A DNA stretch of 60,036 nucleotides from CAZCAC01 sp964496575 (GCA_964496575.1 CAZCAC010000047.1:1-60036); one strand, 5' to 3'; positions 43,994 to 51,110 are shown, numbered from the stretch's first letter. Translations and numbers: made by a program. Notes: generated from the sequence alone by a model not told the origin.

Positions 43994-44065
43994 GTACGGA
44001 ACCAGGTTTGTTTTCACGCACTTGCGGGAACCACCAGTGCGTGAAAACGAACCTGGTCTTGTATC
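43994..44065. repeat. Palindromic interspersed repeat, copy B
   Basis: The arms TACGGAACCAGGTTTGTTTT and AAAACGAACCTGGTCTTGTA are near-perfect inverted repeats continuing into the perfect inner stem CACGCACT / AGTGCGTG around a 13-nt loop. This is the most compact and most symmetrical copy, with nearly 30 paired positions on each side. Compared with copy A the inner stem differs on both arms in a compensating way. It lies between a gene stub and the FGE-domain gene at 44162. Confidence 0.85.
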
Positions 44066-44161
44066 CCACGTGGATGGACCCCGCCGTTCGCGACCACCTG
44101 ACGGCATTGCTGCAGGCCGCGGATCCTCACTCGCGGACCGCCGGGCGGTGATACCGTATAG

Positions 44162-46684
44162 TCAACGCACTGGCTCCAACGTGAACGACTTGATGGCCAG
44201 CCCGTACTGCGGAGGGTCGCTGCGGAAGAAGCGCAGGACGTTCGCGCCCTCCTCGAGGGTGAGCGTGACCGGTTGGGACTCCTGCCACTTCCCGGTCGTG
44301 AAGGGCATCGTCATGACGAGCTCGGGCTCGGCGCCGTTCGCCGAGACGTTGAGTCGCTGATCGTAGTTGGCCGTGACCACCTGCGCCGTCAGCGAGTACT
44401 CACCCGATCGAGGGACGGTGATCTCGTACTCGAAGCGCGAGCTCGTGCCCTGGCTCGGCCCGGTCGGGTCGATCCTCGGGCTCTTCGCGTAGTAGTCTCG
44501 AGCGTACGTGTCCGATATCCGCTCGCAGACGTTGCCGTAGATGTCGTAGAGACCCCAGGGACTGGGCTTCTTCCGACCCACCGGATGCGACTTGCCCTCC
44601 GCGTTGTCCTTGAACCAGGCGTACTGCTCGAGTAACGAGGGGTCATCGCCGAAGAACCACTTCGTGTCACGGCCTGCGCGGCTGGCGCGTTCCCACTCGG
44701 CCTCGGTCGGAAGCCGCGCCTCCTGGCCGGTCTTCTCGGCGAGTTTCCCGCAGAAGGCCACCGCGTCCTCCAAGGAGACGTTGTCAACGGGGCAGTCCGG
44801 GGCCTTGGTGGACTTGCTGGGGTTGGAGCCCATGATGGCCTGGTACTGCGCCTGCGTCACCTCGTACTTGCCCAGGTAGAATCCGCTGGTGAGCTCGACC
44901 TCGTGCTTCGGCACCTCGACGCACTCGAACCTGCCATCGGTCTCGCGCTCGCCCCCCATCACGAAGGTCCCGGGCTCGATGTAGAGCAGCTCCATGGTCA
45001 CCCCGTCGCCCAGATCGAGGGTCAACTCACGCGGAGTCCTCTTGCCGGCAGGAGTCACTGCGGCCCGCAAACCCCAGTTCTCGTATCGGCCGTAACCACC
45101 GCTGAGGAGTCGCCTGCCGGACGTGTTCGCGTCAGCATCGCCTTTCCACGTGCCGCCGCGCAGAACCGTCGTGCCCTGCGGGAAGAAACGCGGAAGGAAG
45201 ATCTGCAGACCGCCGCCGAAGCTCTTCATGGCCAGGACGTCCCGCGTGTTGCCGGACGGCTTGCTGTAGGCGGCGGCCGGTATCGATATGACGCCGTCCG
45301 CGCCGGTGGTGATCTTCTTGTCCTCGGGCGTGACCGGAGAGGCCATGACCTTCTCCGCCACCGTGGGCTCGTTGGCTTCGCCGAGGTCTTCACCGAGCGC
45401 GTCGAGCGCCACGGCCTTCGCCTCCTCGATGATGGCCCGCTGCTTGCGGAGGGCCACGCCATACCAGAAGGCGGGGGTGCCGTCGTGCTCCCCGTAGGTG
45501 CGCGGCTCTCCCAGGACGTCGCCGGCCCACTGGGCACGCTTGACCTCCAGGTACGCCTTCCCGTGGTTGCGTGCCTGCGTGGTGGCGACGAAGTCGAGGT
45601 CGTTCCGGTAGCGAGTGTTGGTCCAGCCGACGCCCCAGCCTCCGCCCAGGTTGACGACCCAGCCCTGGGGCGTCCAGTGCGCCAGGGCTCCATGGCCGCG
45701 ACTGGGGCGAGCCGTGGTCGGGATCCCGAAGGCGCGCAGAATGAAGCGACCGATGAACGCGCGCCGGCCACACACCCCACCGTTCATGAGGATGTTCTGG
45801 TATCTCTGCAGCTCGGGCCGATCGTACTTGACGTCCCCTGACCCGTACTTGACGTCGGACCTGACGAGGCTCACGTAGCGCCAACCGTAGTCCGAGTTGT
45901 AGATGTGGTCGGGCCTGAAGTTCCGGAGCATCTCGCGCCCCCAGGCGAGGGTCTCGTCCGGCTCGTCGCCGTTGACGACCATGCGGAGCTCCCAGGTGCT
46001 CAGGCGCTCGAAAGCCGGATCCAGCTCGCCGTCCAGGTACGCCTTTTCGTAGTGGAGGTAGCGCTTCACCGGATCGATCGTGTCCGGCGCATCGGTTTGG
46101 GCCACAGGGTTCGCCTGCGTCATCGGCACCGCGTGTTCCAGACCGATGGCGAGTGCCAGCCGCTGCAGAACACCGGTGGCGGCTTTCTTGCTCGCCTTCC
46201 GGATGTCGGTGTAGATCTGCATCGCCTGGCCGTAATGTGCCGGGCCGTGCCCGCGCCCTTCCCGCTTGGCGTTGGCACCGTCCGCCACCAGCATCTGCTT
46301 CATGAGGTCGGCGTCCGCCAGCATCTGTTCGACCAGCGCCGCCTGCTCCTCTCCCTGCTGGGCGAATCCCGCCAGACCCTGAGGCGTGGCCTCGAGCAGG
46401 ACGACGTACTTCGCGAGCTTTCCGTCCAGCGCATCGCCGGCCAGGAACCTGTTCAGCCGGCGCGCCTCCCGGGTGTTCGGCGTCAGAGCTTTCTCGGGGT
46501 CGACCTTGGGCAGCTTGGCGGTGAGCTCGGTCCGCAGCTGATCGAGCATACCGGTGTAGCGCTGCTCGAGTTTCTGGCCCGCCTCTTGCCCGGCTGCCCA
46601 GGCGCTCGAGGTTCCAATCGCCAGGGCGATCAGTGCCATGCAGATACGTGTTATCGCCTTCGTGCTTCGGTTGGTTGACAGCAT
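44162..46684 (-). CDS. Secreted transglutaminase-like / FGE-sulfatase / carbohydrate-binding protein
   Basis: This 840-aa protein has a signal peptide at residues 1-31 (ITRICMALIALAIGTSSAWA). Residues about 200-360 read as a transglutaminase-like fold with Cys305 (NGGVCGRRAF) and His331/336 (GHGALAHWTPQGWVV). Residues about 565-735 are an FGE-sulfatase domain (YIEPGTFVMGGE, GFYLGKYEVTQAQYQAIMG, RLPTEAEWERASRAG, GLYDIYGNVCE), but the usual C-terminal RGGSW...GFR block is absent from that position. The end (about 745-840) is CBM6/35-like (FEYEITVPRSGEYSLTAQVV, LTLEEGANVLRFFRSDPP). A VLRGGTW...YENWGLRAAV block lies before the FGE domain (about 508-542). The start at 46684 is 10 bp from repeat C. 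Extracellular; function unknown. Confidence 0.82.
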   Translation of the reverse strand: MLSTNRSTKAITRICMALIALAIGTSSAWAAGQEAGQKLEQRYTGMLDQLRTELTAKLPKVDPEKALTPNTREARRLNRFLAGDALDGKLAKYVVLLEATPQGLAGFAQQGEEQAALVEQMLADADLMKQMLVADGANAKREGRGHGPAHYGQAMQIYTDIRKASKKAATGVLQRLALAIGLEHAVPMTQANPVAQTDAPDTIDPVKRYLHYEKAYLDGELDPAFERLSTWELRMVVNGDEPDETLAWGREMLRNFRPDHIYNSDYGWRYVSLVRSDVKYGSGDVKYDRPELQRYQNILMNGGVCGRRAFIGRFILRAFGIPTTARPSRGHGALAHWTPQGWVVNLGGGWGVGWTNTRYRNDLDFVATTQARNHGKAYLEVKRAQWAGDVLGEPRTYGEHDGTPAFWYGVALRKQRAIIEEAKAVALDALGEDLGEANEPTVAEKVMASPVTPEDKKITTGADGVISIPAAAYSKPSGNTRDVLAMKSFGGGLQIFLPRFFPQGTTVLRGGTWKGDADANTSGRRLLSGGYGRYENWGLRAAVTPAGKRTPRELTLDLGDGVTMELLYIEPGTFVMGGERETDGRFECVEVPKHEVELTSGFYLGKYEVTQAQYQAIMGSNPSKSTKAPDCPVDNVSLEDAVAFCGKLAEKTGQEARLPTEAEWERASRAGRDTKWFFGDDPSLLEQYAWFKDNAEGKSHPVGRKKPSPWGLYDIYGNVCERISDTYARDYYAKSPRIDPTGPSQGTSSRFEYEITVPRSGEYSLTAQVVTANYDQRLNVSANGAEPELVMTMPFTTGKWQESQPVTLTLEEGANVLRFFRSDPPQYGLAIKSFTLEPVR

Positions 46685-46694
46685 GAATGGAGAG

Positions 46695-46783
46695 GATACG
46701 GGACCAGGTTCATTTTCAAACACCTCCAGCCTTCGGTTTCGTACTCGCCGGGAAGTGCATGAGAATGAACCCGGTTCCGTATC
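46695..46783. repeat. Palindromic interspersed repeat, copy C
   Basis: The outer arms GATACGGGACCAGGTTCATT and AATGAACCCGGTTCCGTATC are inverted. The inner stem is imperfect (AAACACCTCC versus GGAAGTGCAT) around a loop of about 31 nt. It lies in the 143-bp gap between two co-directional FGE-domain genes, 10 bp upstream of the start at 46684, so it could influence transcription or translation there. Confidence 0.8.
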
Positions 46784-46827
46784 CTGGCACGCTCCAGCCT
46801 CCGCTCACCCGCATGACTAGAACCCGA

Positions 46828-48264
46828 CTAGGGACGAACTGCGAGGACCCGGAAGCCCACGTACCAGTCGCGGTACACCGGGAGGTCGGCGCTCCGACAC
46901 GCCGACCGCAGCTCTGACGGGTCGCTAAACCAACTCCCGCCGCGGAACACGCGGGGGGAGCCCGGGGTGTCGGGGCCCGTGGGATTGAAGGGAGGGCTGT
47001 AGGAGTAGTAGTTTGGGTCGAACGTGTCCCAGCACCACTCCCACAAGTTGCCGGACGTATCGTACAGGCCGTACCCGTTCGCCATGTCCGCCCCGGCCGG
47101 CGTCTGGTTCCCGTCGTAGTACCCGATCGGAGTCGTTTCGGGTGCGGGGCCCTCGTACGGATCTCCGGAGCCCCAGTAGTTCGCGTGCGATCCATCGACC
47201 GAATCCCCCCACGGATACCGGTAGTACGGGTTGTGCTCTCCGCCTCGTGCTGCGTACTCCCACTCCGCCTCCGTCGGCAGCCGGAAGCCCTCTGCGTTGA
47301 AATCGCAATCCCAGGTCATCTCGTCGTAGCAATGGGCCAGGCCGTGGTCGCGGCTCTTCTGGTTCGCATATGTGCAGGCTCCGTACCAGGTAACCATCGT
47401 CATCGGGTGGTTTTCCTTGCCCGCCATCACGCCGAACGTCGAGCCGTTCCAGGTGATTTCACTGTAGCCCGTGTACGCCGTCGTATCGCACACGTGCTTG
47501 CCTCCAGCCCCCACGCTGAAGACCTGGCCGCTCAAGACCGTGACACGCGCTTGGGCATGAGCCGTGTTGAGGTAGTCGGCGTACTCCTGGTTGGTCACCT
47601 CGTAGATGCCGATGTCGAACGCGTCCAGCGTCACCGAGTGGAGTGGGAGCTCGTTCGGGTCGCCGACACCGTGGTGGTCTCCCATCACGAAGGTCCCGGC
47701 GGGGATCGACACCATCCCGTCGTACGATCCCCCGCCTGCCGTCCAGGTGACCGCGTAGCCGTTCGAAGCATTGAAGTCCGATCCGCACTGCGAGTTCAGC
47801 GGATTGCGATACCAGACCTGGTAGTACTTCGTGTCCCCGGCCGAGACGTTCCCGGCCTTGATCGAAACTGGTGTCGTCCAGGCGGAGGTGTCGGAGGCTC
47901 CGGCTCCGTCGGCGAACCGAACACCGAGGCGCTTCAGGTTGCCGCCTGCGCAGCGCAGACCGTCTCCCCAGACGATGCCGGGGGAGAGGTCATTGTCGGC
48001 CTGGAAGTACAGGCCGCTGTTGCTCGGCTCCTGACCCGTGCACGCGAGGACGAGGGTATCGCCGACAACGCTGGCCTCCCCGCTCCCGGTGAGCGGTGCT
48101 CCCGATGCAAAGACACCGTTGGCGCAGCCCGATCCCGGCACGCTCCCGTCGTTGTCATTGTTGCACGGAAATACCGGACCACGCGGAAATACCGGACCAG
48201 GCTCGCGCACTTCCCGAGCCCCGGGAAGTGCATGAAAACGAACCTGGTACCGGTACTTCGCCAC
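46828..48264 (-). CDS. FGE-sulfatase domain protein, N-terminus replaced by palindromic repeat D
   Basis: The frame has 478 codons from a GTG at 48264. The first 33 residues (VRFHALPGAREVREPG, PVFPRGPVFPC) are encoded by the repeat, and a stop codon lies just upstream, so no signal peptide remains. Native sequence begins at CNNDNDGSVPGSGCANG, the WYR-type domain also found at 39215, ending YYQVWYRNPLNSQCGSDFNA. A complete FGE-sulfatase domain follows (MVSIPAGTFVMGDHHG, IYEVTNQEYADYLN, RLPTEAEWEYAARGG, GLYDTSGNLWEWCWD, VFRGGSWFSDPSELRSACRS, YVGFRVLAV). The family makes formylglycine or acts as a binding module in secreted proteins. Probably a truncated gene, although the frame is otherwise intact. 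Confidence 0.75.
   Translation of the reverse strand: MAKYRYQVRFHALPGAREVREPGPVFPRGPVFPCNNDNDGSVPGSGCANGVFASGAPLTGSGEASVVGDTLVLACTGQEPSNSGLYFQADNDLSPGIVWGDGLRCAGGNLKRLGVRFADGAGASDTSAWTTPVSIKAGNVSAGDTKYYQVWYRNPLNSQCGSDFNASNGYAVTWTAGGGSYDGMVSIPAGTFVMGDHHGVGDPNELPLHSVTLDAFDIGIYEVTNQEYADYLNTAHAQARVTVLSGQVFSVGAGGKHVCDTTAYTGYSEITWNGSTFGVMAGKENHPMTMVTWYGACTYANQKSRDHGLAHCYDEMTWDCDFNAEGFRLPTEAEWEYAARGGEHNPYYRYPWGDSVDGSHANYWGSGDPYEGPAPETTPIGYYDGNQTPAGADMANGYGLYDTSGNLWEWCWDTFDPNYYSYSPPFNPTGPDTPGSPRVFRGGSWFSDPSELRSACRSADLPVYRDWYVGFRVLAVRP
48168..48257. repeat. Palindromic interspersed repeat, copy D
   Basis: The left outer box GGAAATACCGGACC is duplicated in tandem, as in copy A. It is followed by AGGCTCG and the inner stem GCACTTCCC / GGGAAGTGC, and by the right arm ATGAAAACGAACCTGGTACC. 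It forms the first codons of the minus-strand FGE-domain frame and so marks the point where that gene was cut. Confidence 0.85.
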
Positions 48265-48395
48265 CGCTCATCGACCCGCCAGCCCCGCCCCCTGCACCAC
48301 CTGCCGCTGCGCGTGGGTCCCGTCTTGCTCCTGCAAACGTGGACGCGCTACCCTCTCCAGCCCGTCCCATCGCTTCGACCGTGAGAGGTACACCC

Positions 48396-49139
48396 ATGTC
48401 GCGCCTGGTTCCCATCATCGTCGCCCTGCTCATCGCCGGCCTCCTCGGCTTCGCCACGGCCGGTCAGGACTCCCCCCCCACCCCGAAGGCCCCGCCCGAG
48501 GCGACGGCCCGGATCACTCCGGCCCTCGACGGCGCCGGCTGGAAGAAGCTGTTCCCCGAGGATTCCCTCGAGGGGTGGAGGCACAACTGCACCGAGCAGA
48601 CCTGGTCGCTGGAGGATGGTGTGCTCTTCTGCTCGGGGGACGTCAACGGCGGCCTGATGTCGGAGCAGGTCTACGAGAGCTTCGAGATCGCCTTCGAGTG
48701 GAAGCACGAGCGCCACGCCGGCAACGCGGGGTTCTTCATCTGGGTGCCTAGCCTCCCCGAGAAGGGGCTGCCCACCGGCATCGAGGTGCAGATCCTCGAC
48801 CTCGGCTACGCGGAGAACTGGGAGAAGAAGCACGGCTCCCCGCCGAACTGGTTCACCTGCCACGGAGACGTGTTCCCCTGCGGGCCGGCGAAGATGAAGC
48901 CCTTCGCGCCGGCCGCGCCCAACGGATCGCGCAGCTTCCCCACGCGCGAGACGACGCGCCCGGCCGGGGAGTGGAACCAGTACTACATCCGCTGCATCAA
49001 CGGCGAGGTCCGGCTGTGGGTCAACGGCGTCGAGGTCTCCGGGGGCACGGAGTGCACGCCGGCGAAGGGGCCGATCGCCTTCGAGGCGGAAGGGGCACCG
49101 GTCCACTACCGCGAGATCTGGATCCGGGAGCTGCCGTAG
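48396..49139 (+). CDS. Secreted DUF1080 (3-keto-disaccharide hydrolase) domain protein
   Basis: This 247-aa protein has a signal peptide (MSRLVPIIVALLIAGLLGFA, cleaved near TAG) and a single DUF1080 jelly-roll domain: WKKLFPEDSLEGWRHN, WSLEDGVLFCSGDVNGG, FEIAFEWKHERHAGNAGFFI, GIEVQILDLGY, EWNQYYIRCINGEVRLWVNG, and a final YREIWIREL. The family is abundant in planctomycetes and belongs to the concanavalin-like fold; some members hydrolyse 3-keto-glycosides. A GAGAGG Shine-Dalgarno lies upstream of the ATG. Divergent from the truncated FGE-domain gene. Confidence 0.9.
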   Translation: MSRLVPIIVALLIAGLLGFATAGQDSPPTPKAPPEATARITPALDGAGWKKLFPEDSLEGWRHNCTEQTWSLEDGVLFCSGDVNGGLMSEQVYESFEIAFEWKHERHAGNAGFFIWVPSLPEKGLPTGIEVQILDLGYAENWEKKHGSPPNWFTCHGDVFPCGPAKMKPFAPAAPNGSRSFPTRETTRPAGEWNQYYIRCINGEVRLWVNGVEVSGGTECTPAKGPIAFEAEGAPVHYREIWIRELP

Positions 49140-49207
49140 TCCGACTGTCGAGATCCTCGACGAATAAGAAAAAGAAATCAGTTGTTCGGTCCCCGATCCG
49201 ATATCGC

Positions 49208-49216
49208 TGGTATAAC
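49208..49216 (+). promoter_or_regulatory. Extended -10 promoter of the candidate ncRNA
   Basis: TGG-TATAAC is an extended -10 element (TGn plus hexamer). Its expected start point (about 49222) coincides with the first base of the closing stem CAGATGA of the candidate RNA. No -35 element at standard spacing is seen, as is tolerated for extended -10 promoters. Confidence 0.4.
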
Positions 49217-49221
49217 GAAGC

Positions 49222-49430
49222 CAGATGATGAATCCCTTCGACAGAACTGACCGGGGCGACTATCCCCGAACTCAGCGCGGGCAATGCAGCGGCATGGCGA
49301 CGTGCACTTGGTTGCTGTACCCCTCGGAAACGGCCTCTAATCTCCATTTCGAGGCCATTCCATAGAGCCCTGGCTCATCTGTCGATCGCGACGGAACAAG
49401 GCCCAGGGCAGCAACCCTGGGCCTTTCTTC
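49222..49430 (+). ncRNA. Candidate structured non-coding RNA, about 209 nt
   Basis: There is no plausible coding frame. The closing stem CAGATGA (49222-49228) pairs with TCATCTG (49375-49381). Inside are at least two perfect hairpins: CGGGG-CGACTAT-CCCCG (49252-49268) and GGCCTC with GAGGCC (49332-49356). The 3' end is a strong intrinsic terminator (49398-49430), and the 5' end falls where an extended -10 promoter predicts. Size and structure are similar to 6S-class or other housekeeping RNAs, but I could not match conserved sequence of 6S, tmRNA, SRP or RNase P RNA. A cis-regulatory leader is less likely because no gene follows closely. Confidence 0.45.
49398..49430 (+). terminator. Intrinsic terminator
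   Basis: AAGGCCCAGGG-CAGC-AACCCTGGGCCTT is a GC-rich stem of about 10 bp followed by TTCTTCTT. This classical arrangement on the plus strand ends the candidate ncRNA. Confidence 0.8.
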
Positions 49431-49954
49431 TTGAACTCCAACCAACCCGACTCCACCAGCGAACGATGAACCGACCCTCGCCCAGTTCCGCGAGCGTGCA
49501 ACGGAAGTTGCTCGGGAAGCGGTCTGTCCGAATCCAGGCGACGGACCTGGCCGGGCAAGCGGGGGAAGCGTTCGCGATCTCCTATCCGAAAAACACGACC
49601 CTTCCTCCCTGATCATCCCGACTCTCCTGCACTAGCGAGACGAGGCCCGGGATGAAAGTTCCGGGCCTCGTCCTTTGTCCGGACCCTTCGAACGAGACCC
49701 GGCGTGGATACGCGTCGGGGTGCGGGACCGGTGTGCCCGCGACGATCCTTGACAACTCGGCTCACAGCGCCCTGGGGGCGGCGGGAAACAGCTCGCCTCC
49801 CCCACCAAGAGGGCGGCGACTCCAGCGCCGCCCCTTACGCACAGCGGTTCGCACATCCGCGAATCGCAGACGTGCCGGCGCGCCCCCCCGGATAAGAGGG
49901 GTTACGACATAAAAGGGGCGATCCGGGCAGCGGCGCGCCCGCGGGGTGTCGAAC
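49431..49954. other. Non-coding stretch before the tRNA array
   Basis: It contains the intrinsic terminator at 49640-49675. A 48-codon plus-strand frame (49466-49612) lacks a ribosome-binding site and any recognisable feature. TTGACA at 49749-49754 could be a -35 box for the tRNA genes, but no good -10 follows at 17 bp. Confidence 0.4.
49640..49675 (+). terminator. Intrinsic terminator without an obvious gene upstream
   Basis: CGAGGCCCGG-GATGAAAGTT-CCGGGCCTCG is a perfect 10-bp stem followed by TCCTTT. It implies a transcript ending here, from either readthrough of the ncRNA unit or a second short RNA between 49431 and 49640. Confidence 0.75.
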
Positions 49955-50039
49955 GGGAGAGTGTCCGAGCGGCAAAGGAAGCGGTCTGTAACGCCGTCGC
50001 GCGCAACGCGCTACGCAGGTTCGAGTCCTGCCTCTCCCA
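49955..50039 (+). tRNA. tRNA-Tyr (anticodon GTA)
   Basis: Acceptor GGGAGAG pairs with CTCTCCC (50032-50038), followed by discriminator A. The D arm is TCC-GAGCGGCAAA-GGA. The anticodon loop CTGTAAC has wobble-closed stems, and there is a long class II variable arm and a CAGGTTCGAGTCCTG T arm. CCA is not encoded. First gene of the array. Confidence 0.9.
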
Positions 50040-50060
50040 CCCCACATCGTGGAGTTATTC

Positions 50061-50147
50061 GGAGGGTGAACCGGACAGGCGCGCCGGGGCTGTCTCGAAA
50101 ACAGAGCGTGTCGGCAACGGCATGGGGTTCGAGTCCTCCGCCCTCCT
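50061..50147 (+). tRNA. tRNA-Ser (anticodon CGA)
   Basis: Acceptor GGAGGGT pairs with GCCCTCC (one G-U pair). The D stem is CCGG/CCGG, the anticodon loop CTCGAAA (CGA at 50096-50098), and there is a long variable arm as expected for Ser. The discriminator appears to be T, unusual for serine, and CCA follows at 50148-50150. Confidence 0.85.
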
Positions 50148-50177
50148 CCAGCTCCGCGGCGCCAGGGGCCAGATGAA

Positions 50178-50250
50178 GGAGCGGTGGCTCACGTGGTCAC
50201 AGCGCCGGTTTGAAGATCCGGAGATGGAGGTTCGATTCCTCCCCGCTCCA
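50178..50250 (+). tRNA. tRNA-Phe (anticodon GAA)
   Basis: Acceptor GGAGCGG pairs with CCGCTCC. The anticodon loop TTGAAGA has GAA at 50212-50214, and the T arm is GGAGG-TTCGATT-CCTCC. CCA is encoded at 50251-50253. The anticodon stem has a T-T mismatch at its base (positions 31-39) and the D stem one C-C mismatch, so this copy is slightly irregular. Confidence 0.85.
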
Positions 50251-50274
50251 CCACTTGCACGCGAGGGGACACGA

Positions 50275-50345
50275 GGGCTCGTCGTCCAACGGCAGGATCC
50301 CGCTCTTGCAAGGCGGGGATGAGGGTTCGAATCCCTCCGGGTCCA
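50275..50345 (+). tRNA. tRNA-Ala (anticodon TGC)
   Basis: Acceptor GGGCTCG pairs with CGGGTCC and includes the G3-U70 wobble that marks alanine tRNAs. The anticodon loop is CTTGCAA (TGC at 50307-50309) and the T arm GAGGG-TTCGAAT-CCCTC. CCA is encoded at 50346-50348. Confidence 0.85.
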
Positions 50346-50362
50346 CCATCCCTCGCGCGGAT

Positions 50363-50433
50363 CGCGGGATCGTCCAGTGGAAGGATTCCGGCCTCTGAAG
50401 CCGGAGACGTGGGTTCGAATCCCACTCCCGCAA
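50363..50433 (+). tRNA. tRNA-Gln (anticodon CTG)
   Basis: The anticodon stem is CCGGC / GCCGG with loop CTCTGAA (CTG at 50395-50397). Acceptor GCGGGA pairs with TCCCGC; position 1 is unpaired or weak (C1 opposite A72), in keeping with the weak 1-72 pair of glutamine tRNAs. The T arm is GTGGG-TTCGAAT-CCCAC. CCA is encoded at 50434-50436. Confidence 0.87.
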
Positions 50434-50452
50434 CCACCCTCTCCCCCTGCGC

Positions 50453-50524
50453 GCCGGCGTAGCTCAATGGTAGAGCCGCCGTTTCGTAAACGGCAGATCA
50501 AGGGTTCGATTCCTTTCGCCGGCT
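50453..50524 (+). tRNA. tRNA-Thr (anticodon CGT)
   Basis: Acceptor GCCGGCG pairs with CGCCGGC. The D arm is AGCTCAATGGTAGAGC, the anticodon stem GCCGT / ACGGC with loop TTCGTAA (CGT at 50485-50487), and the T arm AAGGG-TTCGATT-CCTTT. CCA is encoded at 50525-50527. A fully regular cloverleaf. Confidence 0.93.
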
Positions 50525-51110
50525 CCAGCCCCACCACCAACCGAGTACCGTCGTGGGATCACCGTCCGGCGGCGCGTTCCTCTTCCCCGCGTGGGTCTCG
50601 AGGGACGCGTTCCGCGACACGGGTTCCACCGGTTCCCCCGCGAACGGCAACGCCATGGAAAGCGTCCTGTACTGATGCAGAGGTTCGAATCCTCCCCCTG
50701 TAGGCCTGGGTAAGGCACCGCGGGCCGGGCGCGGGATCTCCGCAGAGATCCGGTCACGTCGTCCCCGTTGGACTCTTCTGGCGAGGGCGGCGATACGACA
50801 CCACCTCGAGCGGCCTCGAAGGCACGAACCCGGCGAATCGCCAGGCTCGCGCTCCGAGCGTCCCGGAACGAGAGGTCGGTGCCGCCCTCGAACGCCCCGC
50901 GTCCGAGCGCGGCGACCGGCGCGCCCGGCCGAGCCGCTCCGGCGCGATGCCGAGCGATCCGCCCTCGTGGCTCCGCCGCTCGCGTGGGGATCGAAGCGTC
51001 GATCGCGCTCCCGGCTCGCACCATTCCACACCGATCGCTCACGCGTTCGGCTCCATCTTTCTCATTCCCGAAACCCCGAACCCGGTGAGGACCGGAAAGG
51101 AGCGGTACCC
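50525..51110. other. Non-coding stretch between tRNA-Thr and slipin gene, with a tRNA-like 3' half
   Basis: At 50662-50694 there is an anticodon-arm-like hairpin GCGTC-CTGTACT-GATGC (GTA in the anticodon place) directly followed by a T-arm-like hairpin GAGG-TTCGAAT-CCTC. No matching acceptor or D arm is found, so it is a probable tRNA relic. Nothing else recognisable; the slipin promoter should lie near the 3' end. Confidence 0.4.

Noticed and set aside
44162..48264. FGE-domain proteins as maturases for the sulfatase at 11810
   Set aside because: They are distant from it, joined to other domains and secreted or truncated; such domains are often non-catalytic modules, so the link is not supported.
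49466..49612. 48-codon plus-strand ORF before the second terminator
   Set aside because: No ribosome-binding site, no hydrophobic or conserved-looking segment; kept only as a possibility in the terminator finding.
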